DNA from: a virus
DNA length: 24,986 bases
IMG/VR virus record: IMGVR_UViG_3300025681_000007
Span: 1 to 24,986 of that record
Reading direction: 5' to 3' (one strand)
The notes beneath the pieces are model-generated. The model had not been told where the DNA came from. It did not search any database and saw only the letters and a program-made list of their open reading frames with translations. The position numbers and the translations under genes are program-made. Within the stretch, counting starts at the first letter, position 1; each line of letters starts with the position of its first letter. This document shows positions 6,215 through 13,223 of this stretch, piece by piece.

Positions 6215-9200
6215 TGGCTATAATAGTTCAAGGTACATTAAGATTTCCGGATAACACACCTATTGTAGGAGCTTCGATTAAATTCGTAGCCAGTAAATTC
6301 ATACAAAGTGGTGTTCCTATTGGTGCTTCCCTAATAATTACTACTAATAGTAGTGGAGGGTACAACCAAAGTATTCTAGAGGGTAGTTATCATATATTCA
6401 TTAAGCAGTCAGGCCAAGAGCTATACACACATTTAATAGATGCGCATTTAGCAGATGGTATTGGTAATGTTGCTATTGGTGACCCTATTACACTTGAAGA
6501 GATTATAGGTACTGGCCCAGGGGATACCCCTGTCTACGCAGGTTGTAGTGTTATACCTGCTCCAACTAACTTTACTGTTTCTGGAGGCTTTACCACTATA
6601 ATTTTAAGTTGGTCAATACCTACCTACATATGTCATGCCGTTACTGAAATATGGGTGAGCACAACAGATGAATTCAGTAATAAAGCCTTACTAACTACTA
6701 CAGAAGCTTCTATCTATAGTCATGCTATCGGACATGATGCTACAGAGTATTACTGGATTAGATTTAGAAATCTAAATGGGGACTATGGTAATTGGTATAG
6801 TGCGACTAGTGTTACTGGGCAGACTTCACAAAACCCCGGTGAGGTATTAGCTGATCTACAACAAGACGTATATAACTCTACGTTATTTAACGCTCTACGT
6901 ACAAATATTAACTCTAGTTTTTATCAAGCATTAGCTCCTACAACTAAACTCAATGGTGATAGCTTAGCAAGTGGTGATACCTGGATTGACTCAGATGATA
7001 ACCAAAGACATGTATGGGATACTTCACAGGTACCTCCTGCATGGTTAGCTGTTACTGATCAAGCTACGGTATCCGCTATTGCTTCATTAGTAGGTAAACA
7101 AGAAACTTCCGATGGTGTAGTTAAAGGTTTTTTCCAGACAACAGAGCCTCTATACGCAGAATCAGCATTCGGTGATATTTGGATAGACACCTCACAACCA
7201 AAGCCACTAACCTTTACAGCTATACACAGATTCCAGGATGCGGATTCAACAAATTCAGGAAGCCTATCTTGGATGACTACAGACTCCCAGAATAATGCAC
7301 TAGGTTTAACCTATATTACAGCGTATAACGCTGATGCAGAAATCACAAACATCTTAACTGGTGAGACAGATTTAGATAATGCTGTGATTGGTGGCACTAA
7401 TTTAGTTAGTTACATCTCTGGTGTTGTGGGTACTGGTACTGACAACATGGTGCGCATTTACTCAGGGTCAGATAGAACAACACAAACTGGGATGGATACA
7501 GGTGACCTGTATAACGAAACAGATTCAAACGGTATTCTAACTACATACCAATACTCAGGCACAGGTTGGGTAGAAGTACAAGGTGCCTCTAACATGGCAC
7601 AGTTGGGTGACCTCACAGATGGTAAACGTTCCATATACACTACAGATGGTGTACCCGTAGACTCAGATGCACAAGGTGATTTAGTCATTTCTATCAATGA
7701 CTTATGGATACCTCCTTCAGATTTAACTACTACTGACGGGACTTACGCAGAAGGTCAGATTTATAGATGTACAAGTGTGTCTCCTATAACCTTCGTCAAG
7801 GCAACTAAGTATCATGACATAATTGATAATCTCAATGCCTCACTAACTAATGCAATAGATGCTAAATTGCAAACATACGCTGCAGATACAGCACCATATA
7901 TTGATGTTGTGAATATCGCAACAGATGCTACTGTGTATGCCACCCATCAAGCACGTGTTAATGATTTATGGTTATGCACAAGTACTGCAGGTATTTATGT
8001 ATCAGGTAACTACTACGAGTACACACGCACAGCGAATGGCACTAACACAAGTAACTATGACTATACTTGGGAAGTTAAAGCAGACATCACAGCTAGTATG
8101 TCTTTGTTGGTAGATAACAAACGTACAATTTATGGAGATACCACACCACCAGCAGGCACAACACATTCGTTACTAGATAATGACTTATGGATTCCCCCAG
8201 TAGATATTGTAGGACCTCCTGAGTACTTTCAAGGCGAGATGTATGTGCATGACTCCACAGCAACCCCAGTTTGGAGAGTAGCTTCAAGATACTCTGGAGA
8301 CATTGCATCAGCTAATTCCCAATTTGCTAATTATGTAACTACAAGTGCATATGGCACTGACCAAGTAGCAATACAAAACCAGTTAGATGGTAATATCACT
8401 ACATGGTTTAAAGATGAAGCACCTACATTAAGTAACGTACCAGCTTCAGATTGGCAGACGATAGACACAGCTAATAATGATGATAATGAGAAGATAAAGC
8501 ATATAGGTGATTTATACTATGACAAAGTCACTGGGTATGCTTACAGATTTGCACATGAAGACAACACAGTAGATGGCGTAGATAACCCTATCTATAGTTG
8601 GATTATAATTACAGACACAGATGTTACACTAGCTCTATATAACGCAAGTGTGGCGCAAGATACTGCAGATGAAAAACGTAGGATATTTGTAGCAAAACCT
8701 AACACGGTCACCTCAGCCTATGAACCGGGTGATATGTGGGTAATGGATAATGATGCTGACCATGCTACTTTCAGTGCAGGTGATTTACTCCGTTGTGAAA
8801 CTGGCCGCGCTAAGAACTTAGCTTCTAATACTGTTGATGCGTATGATGACGATGATTGGATAGCAGCAAGTAGGTATACAGATGACACTGCCGTAGATGG
8901 TGTTGTAGATGGAACTACCTCGTTAATAAACGCTAAGTTGGGTGATATACTCATTACAGAGTATGTTAATACCACTGTAGACACAGCTACTGATAATATG
9001 GTCAATGTGTACAGTGGTAGTGACAGAAGTACTCAAACAGGTATGTCAGGTGGTGACTTATTCATTGAGACAGACAGTGCTGATGTAACGACTACTTATA
9101 GATACTCAGAAGTAACACCAGCTACAACACCTATAACATACGTCTGGGTAGAGATAGAAGGTACTACTAACGTAGCTAAACTAGCTGACTTAACTGATAG

Positions 9201-11208
9201 TAAACGCGCTATATTCAGTACTCCTGGGATTCCTACAGATACTGATGCAGGAACTTATGACACGGTCCATATAAATGACCTGTGGATACCTCCAACAACG
9301 TTTACAGATACAACGGTTACCCCAAATATTACCTATGCAGGTGGTGAAATATACAGATGTACTATTGTAACCCCAGCAATTGTATTTACTAAAGCCACGA
9401 AATACCATGACTTGATTGAAACGTTAAATGAAAACTTAACAGCTACAATCGATGCCAAGATACAGACTTATGCACAAGCTACAGTGCCATACGTTAATGT
9501 ATTGAATGTAGTAACTAATAGTGCCTCATATCTCACACAAGAGAAGCTAGTAGGTGACTTATGGTTATGCTCTACTACAGCATCCCCGTATACTGCTGGA
9601 AAGTATTATGAATACACCAAGACAGCTAATGGAACAACAGCTGCTAACTCAGACTACACATGGACAGTAACTGTGGACATAACAGCAGACTTAGCTGTAT
9701 TAGTTGAGAATAAACGTACTATTTATGGTGGAAGTAGCACCCCTTCAGGAACTACATCACACCCTCTAGAAGTTAATGACTTATGGATACCTAGTACAAC
9801 GGTTGACACCTACCTACAGGGTGAAATGTACACTTGGACTGGTGCTATTTGGGATACAGCATCAAGATACTCTGCAGATATCTTAGAGCTAAGCAACCGC
9901 ACTATTAACGTATTCTATCAACCTGGTAATAAGGATAGTAACGGTGTATATACTACGCCTCCTGGGTCAGCTATATGGGACATTACAGGTACACCTGCCA
10001 CGTGTACTGTGTTAGGAGTAATAGATACAACTATAACTACAGAAGATTTATGTGAAGCGCCTATACAACCTGAAATAAATGATATGTGGGCTGTGTTAGA
10101 TGATGGAGATACTCTATATAAGTACGATGGTACAAGCTGGGTATTATTATCAATAGCCACCTTGGCTAATGTGGATACACAGATTGTTGAACAAGTAGGT
10201 TACTGTGAACGAACTGTGACCATCACAGGTGCTACAAACAGAACAGGGGCGTATACCACTAAGACTTTGTGTGAGGCAGCGGCTGTTACAGGTGAAACAT
10301 TTGCTTGGAGAGACACAGGAGCATTCGCAGCGTTAACAGATGTAATCAGTTCAACAGTAGATAGTAACACTAGTACCATACAGATACAAGCCACCTCTAT
10401 TAACGGTCTAGAGTCAGAGTACTCTGTCAAACTAGATAATAATGGCAATGTAAGTGGTTTTGGGTTATCAAGTGGAGCGCCAGGTTGTCTAGTTAATGGG
10501 GTGTTAGATGCTAGTATTACACAAGCAGCTTGTACAGGCACAGGTAAGGAGTGGGTAACAGACTCCAGTACTTTCCTAGTAGCAGCAGATACCTTTGCAG
10601 TAACAGGTACTGATGAGACCCCTGTCATACCTTTTGTAATTAGAACTGGAGATGTTAACGGTACTTGTTATGTAGATGGTGTGGTAAACGCAGCAGCAAC
10701 TCAAGCAGCTTGTGAAGCTATCGCTGGGGGTTCTTGGGCAGCACCAGATACTAGTGTTGTGGGAATACAAGGTAGTCTAGTATTAGACGGTACGATGAGC
10801 GCCACTACAATAAAATCAGGAACTATTACAGGTGACCTCATAGCAGGTACTACTATTACAGGCACTAATATTGATGGTGGTACTATCACAGGAAATAAAA
10901 TAAGCGCTACAACTAAAATTGTTGCAGGTACAGGTAATAATGTTGGTGTCCTGTCAGGTGTTCCTGCTTCTTGTTCTGATGGCGTTTCAACAACTGAAGC
11001 CGCTTGTATTGCAGCGGGTGCTGTTTGGGATGATTATCGCATTTATGCTGGTCATGCTACTCCTGCTTCAGCTCCTTTTAGAGTTAAGCAAGATGGTACG
11101 GTGATTATTGAATCAGCTGCTTCTGGTAGCCGTTTGGTGTTGGAAGACGATACCATCAAGGTATATAATGGGACAGTGCTCAGGGTTGTCTTAGGGAGGA
11201 TAAGCTAA
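6214..11208 (+). CDS. Giant tail-tip / host-specificity protein (lambda J and DUF1983-like)
   Basis: A 1664-residue receptor-recognition protein. Domain order: prealbumin-like domain (1-85); fibronectin-III-like domain (about 113-200, PAPTNFTVSGGFTTIILSW); a helical linker; a long array of about 13 short units containing [GN]D-[LMI]-W or close variants, such as NDLWIPP and GDLWLC (about 250-1300); a DUF1983-like region (from about 1380, YSVKLDNNGNVSGFGLSS); a Gly/Thr collagen-like ladder (TSGTITGDLIAGTTITG-type, about 1530-1570); and a C-terminal tip (from about 1600). This is the plan of the distal half of siphovirus J proteins, without their N-terminal tail-tube-binding domains. Residues 409-697 and 926-1223 are a diverged internal duplication. 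Five Cys-pair cassettes lie between 1264 and 1598. The gene is linked by TAATG overlaps on both sides. Confidence 0.85.
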   Translation: MAIIVQGTLRFPDNTPIVGASIKFVASKFIQSGVPIGASLIITTNSSGGYNQSILEGSYHIFIKQSGQELYTHLIDAHLADGIGNVAIGDPITLEEIIGTGPGDTPVYAGCSVIPAPTNFTVSGGFTTIILSWSIPTYICHAVTEIWVSTTDEFSNKALLTTTEASIYSHAIGHDATEYYWIRFRNLNGDYGNWYSATSVTGQTSQNPGEVLADLQQDVYNSTLFNALRTNINSSFYQALAPTTKLNGDSLASGDTWIDSDDNQRHVWDTSQVPPAWLAVTDQATVSAIASLVGKQETSDGVVKGFFQTTEPLYAESAFGDIWIDTSQPKPLTFTAIHRFQDADSTNSGSLSWMTTDSQNNALGLTYITAYNADAEITNILTGETDLDNAVIGGTNLVSYISGVVGTGTDNMVRIYSGSDRTTQTGMDTGDLYNETDSNGILTTYQYSGTGWVEVQGASNMAQLGDLTDGKRSIYTTDGVPVDSDAQGDLVISINDLWIPPSDLTTTDGTYAEGQIYRCTSVSPITFVKATKYHDIIDNLNASLTNAIDAKLQTYAADTAPYIDVVNIATDATVYATHQARVNDLWLCTSTAGIYVSGNYYEYTRTANGTNTSNYDYTWEVKADITASMSLLVDNKRTIYGDTTPPAGTTHSLLDNDLWIPPVDIVGPPEYFQGEMYVHDSTATPVWRVASRYSGDIASANSQFANYVTTSAYGTDQVAIQNQLDGNITTWFKDEAPTLSNVPASDWQTIDTANNDDNEKIKHIGDLYYDKVTGYAYRFAHEDNTVDGVDNPIYSWIIITDTDVTLALYNASVAQDTADEKRRIFVAKPNTVTSAYEPGDMWVMDNDADHATFSAGDLLRCETGRAKNLASNTVDAYDDDDWIAASRYTDDTAVDGVVDGTTSLINAKLGDILITEYVNTTVDTATDNMVNVYSGSDRSTQTGMSGGDLFIETDSADVTTTYRYSEVTPATTPITYVWVEIEGTTNVAKLADLTDSKRAIFSTPGIPTDTDAGTYDTVHINDLWIPPTTFTDTTVTPNITYAGGEIYRCTIVTPAIVFTKATKYHDLIETLNENLTATIDAKIQTYAQATVPYVNVLNVVTNSASYLTQEKLVGDLWLCSTTASPYTAGKYYEYTKTANGTTAANSDYTWTVTVDITADLAVLVENKRTIYGGSSTPSGTTSHPLEVNDLWIPSTTVDTYLQGEMYTWTGAIWDTASRYSADILELSNRTINVFYQPGNKDSNGVYTTPPGSAIWDITGTPATCTVLGVIDTTITTEDLCEAPIQPEINDMWAVLDDGDTLYKYDGTSWVLLSIATLANVDTQIVEQVGYCERTVTITGATNRTGAYTTKTLCEAAAVTGETFAWRDTGAFAALTDVISSTVDSNTSTIQIQATSINGLESEYSVKLDNNGNVSGFGLSSGAPGCLVNGVLDASITQAACTGTGKEWVTDSSTFLVAADTFAVTGTDETPVIPFVIRTGDVNGTCYVDGVVNAAATQAACEAIAGGSWAAPDTSVVGIQGSLVLDGTMSATTIKSGTITGDLIAGTTITGTNIDGGTITGNKISATTKIVAGTGNNVGVLSGVPASCSDGVSTTEAACIAAGAVWDDYRIYAGHATPASAPFRVKQDGTVIIESAASGSRLVLEDDTIKVYNGTVLRVVLGRIS
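7438..8304 (+). repeat. Internal duplication in the J-like gene, copy 1
   Basis: Codes for residues 409-697 of the tail-tip protein. It runs from TDNMVRIYSGSDRTTQTGM through NDLWIPP, KATKYHDI, NDLWLC, YYEYTRTANGT, DNKRTIYG and NDLWIPP to ASRYSGDI. The same order of motifs recurs 517 residues later. The copies match at protein level but have clearly diverged in DNA, so the duplication is old rather than an assembly artefact. Confidence 0.8.
8989..9882 (+). repeat. Internal duplication in the J-like gene, copy 2
   Basis: Codes for residues 926-1223. The motif order is the same as in copy 1: TDNMVNVYSGSDRSTQTGM, NDLWIPP, KATKYHDL, GDLWLC, YYEYTKTANGT, ENKRTIYG, NDLWIPS and ASRYSADI. About 230 residues of related but non-identical bead units lie between the copies. 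Confidence 0.8.
10003..11007 (+). repeat. Five Cys-pair cassettes in the C-terminal part of the J-like gene
   Basis: Cys pairs are encoded at residues 1264/1280, 1331/1353, 1425/1440, 1485/1500 and 1587/1598. The three clearest units read C-x-x-(D/N)G-V, then T-x-A-A-C, then a Gly-rich end with a Trp. Two of them, at 1425 and 1485, interrupt the DUF1983-like domain between SGFGLSS and STFLVAADTFAV, and between VIRTGDVNG and VVGIQGSLVLDG. Outside these cassettes the long protein has few Cys. Confidence 0.7.
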
Positions 11209-11513
11209 TGGCTTTTGGGTTTAAACTTAATAATGCAGCAGGGACCCCTTTTTATGACACCTCTGTAATTGGGGGTATGTATTTAGGAGCATTCACGGCG
11301 TCAGCTGGTAGTAATGCCTCATTTACTATCCCACACATAGACTTAATAAATACAATATATATACAGAAATTCATGGTCAATGATATTCCAACAAATCAAG
11401 AAGCATACTCACACACAGTCAGTTCTAATTCAACTACTGGGGTAGTGACTGCGACTTCTGTAGGCACGTCTAATCAGAGTCAAACCACACACATTTTAAT
11501 TTTAGGTAAATAA
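11208..11513 (+). CDS. Small tail-tip accessory protein (MAFG type)
   Basis: A 101-residue beta-rich protein starting MAFGFKLNNAAGTPFYDTS. GGGAGGA lies about ten bases before the ATG, which overlaps the stop of the J-like gene (TAATG). The N-terminal 30 residues share their plan with the next protein (MAFG, then a polar turn with a Gly, then a hydrophobic strand and YLG or YIG). Small proteins with this kind of start are common directly downstream of J-like genes in siphoviruses and probably attach to the tip. No catalytic motif is seen. Confidence 0.65.
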   Translation: MAFGFKLNNAAGTPFYDTSVIGGMYLGAFTASAGSNASFTIPHIDLINTIYIQKFMVNDIPTNQEAYSHTVSSNSTTGVVTATSVGTSNQSQTTHILILGK

Positions 11514-11518
11514 CAGGT

Positions 11519-12457
11519 ATGGCTTTTGGGATACACACAAGTAGTGACAATGGAGATCTGCTAATATCTAGTGATATCAAATCACTCCATTATATTGGGT
11601 CACCAACATATACCGGCGTACAGCTGAGATATGATAAATATTCAGGTAGTCGAGTGTATAGGTACACAATAACCAGTGATGCCACACCATTAATTTTCAT
11701 CAGACCCGCTAATGTAAATAAATTCTACGCTGTATTGACCCATTTTCATTCAGGGTCCAGTTGGACGTATGATGTTATAGGGAGTGGTACTGTGGATGAG
11801 CCGCCAACTCTCCACGCTTTTGCTGCCTTAAGTGGTAATGGCTCCTCAGCGGAAACCTTTGGGTTACTCGTAAGGAATGAGCTCGGTGAACGCACATTTG
11901 ACAGCAGAGAAAAGCCATTAGCTATGCTTGATGTGATAAGTGCAATCCCTCCTAGTGTACCTATGGATGGTGGAGCTACCTCACTAGGGAATATAGAGCT
12001 AGGATGGCACGGGTGTAGTGAGTCTAGTTATAGGACGGTTATGGAATGGGATTTCACTTCTGATGACACACACACAGATTACACATACGCCAGTACTAAC
12101 CATAATTCAAATTATATGTTTGCTGCCCCTTCAATAGCACAATCAGCTTGGAGACGTAATGGTAACCACTATCACTGTGATGGTTGTAGTAACTGGGCTA
12201 AAGCAGATGAACACCACAATGCTACTGCAAACCTAGGTGTGTTTTATCGACAAGCGTATAAACTAACATCCACTAACTTACAAGCTGGTTGGTGTAGCGT
12301 GAAAGAATTCTGGTACTTGTATGCTGACAAATCTTCCTGGGCTCCTTGGAATAGTGAATGTAATACCGAAGGCTCTTTTGGTATACCTTTTTCACAGAAA
12401 ACTATCAACAGAGTGAGTAATTCTGTGATCATAGCGGATGCAACTAATTATGTATAG
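11519..12457 (+). CDS. Tail-tip accessory protein with MAFG-type N-terminus and Cys/His cluster
   Basis: A 312-residue protein. Residues 1-150 are beta-rich and begin MAFGIHTSSDNGDLLISSD, like small J-associated proteins of siphoviruses. Residues about 150-312 are a distinct, aromatic and polar domain with His217, His219, Cys220, Cys223 (HYHCDGC), Trp226 and His232-His233, and further Cys near residues 164, 261 and 280. The cluster could bind metal or form disulphides. It follows the smaller MAFG gene after five bases and has only a weak ribosome binding site (ACAGG), so it probably relies on coupling. A role at the adsorption tip is likely; the C-terminal domain is not one I recognise. Confidence 0.65.
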   Translation: MAFGIHTSSDNGDLLISSDIKSLHYIGSPTYTGVQLRYDKYSGSRVYRYTITSDATPLIFIRPANVNKFYAVLTHFHSGSSWTYDVIGSGTVDEPPTLHAFAALSGNGSSAETFGLLVRNELGERTFDSREKPLAMLDVISAIPPSVPMDGGATSLGNIELGWHGCSESSYRTVMEWDFTSDDTHTDYTYASTNHNSNYMFAAPSIAQSAWRRNGNHYHCDGCSNWAKADEHHNATANLGVFYRQAYKLTSTNLQAGWCSVKEFWYLYADKSSWAPWNSECNTEGSFGIPFSQKTINRVSNSVIIADATNYV

Positions 12458-13154
12458 TAGAATATTTACTAATGAAGGTTCGGTGCTATACAAGGAGACC
12501 TTATTAATAACAGATATTGGTTACACTGTTTATAAGCATGAGGGGCATAAGTATCTTGGTAAGCCTGGGAAAGTGTATTTAGAGGCTTACTTGAACCACC
12601 CAGGTTTTAATTGGTACCTCCAGAATTATGATACTTCCATATTAGGTCATATAAATACCGTTGGCATTGAATCCAACGGTGATGTGGAGTTCTATTTTGA
12701 AAACCCTGAGAACATGGAGGTGATAGCCACGCACTATAACCTACCTAAACCTTTCAGTACATCGAAAGTACCAATATACCAGGGGTCTACATTATTATCT
12801 ATTAGATTTAATTCCAACAAAGAGGCGTACATTTACAAGGGGTACACTACAGTAAATGATGATGGGTTACGTCCAGTTGCTGAAATGTATATACCTGAAT
12901 TAGATGACACTTTATTAATACATCACGAAGCAACAGACAGTCCTGTAGGTAAAGTTAACAAACTTATGACGATGAAAAATAACCCATCCGCTGTACTTGA
13001 GGTTAAACCAAAGGAAGCAGATAGGATATATATTGATGGTGTCGTTTACTATATCGCCGATTACAATTATATTACTCATAATGGGTATTTTGTAGACACA
13101 GTACAAGGTTCCCCTTGGGAACACTGTAATGTACAAGAATTACATAGACTATAA
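12438..13154 (+). CDS. Unknown protein at the end of the tail-tip module
   Basis: A 238-residue protein overlapping the previous gene by 20 bases. ATG codons at 12438 and 12450 are both possible; neither has a strong ribosome binding site, and the second gives an 8-base overlap and a product starting MYSRIFTNEGSVLYKE. The protein is rich in Tyr, beta-type strands and turns (for example VYLEAYLNHPGFNWYLQNYD). The end, IDGVVYYIADYNYITHNGYF, looks like a small beta unit. No domain is recognised. Given its place after J-like and tip accessory genes, it is probably another tip or adhesin component. It is the last gene before a 69-base gap and the head genes. Confidence 0.6.
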   Translation: MQLIMYSRIFTNEGSVLYKETLLITDIGYTVYKHEGHKYLGKPGKVYLEAYLNHPGFNWYLQNYDTSILGHINTVGIESNGDVEFYFENPENMEVIATHYNLPKPFSTSKVPIYQGSTLLSIRFNSNKEAYIYKGYTTVNDDGLRPVAEMYIPELDDTLLIHHEATDSPVGKVNKLMTMKNNPSAVLEVKPKEADRIYIDGVVYYIADYNYITHNGYFVDTVQGSPWEHCNVQELHRL

Positions 13155-13223
13155 GCAGGTTAAAAATTATGATAAAATCACGAAAAAGCCTTTGTACCCC
13201 CAGAATATGATAGGATACGCACT
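13155..13223 (+). promoter_or_regulatory. Intergenic gap before the portal gene, possible promoter region
   Basis: This is one of only two gaps over 60 bases and separates the tail-tip module from the head module. It has an AT-rich first half (TTAAAAATTATGATAAAATC), a C-run and TATGATAGGAT before the portal ATG. TATGAT at 13206-13211 could be a -10 box, but I find no convincing -35 at the right distance. AGGA at 13212-13215 is the portal ribosome binding site. A promoter is inferred from position only. Confidence 0.25.

Noticed and set aside
10200-10628. 142-aa minus-strand ORF inside the J-like gene
   Set aside because: It lies wholly antisense to a long, domain-bearing frame and has Val/Ser/Pro low complexity that mirrors the Thr/Gly-rich coding strand.
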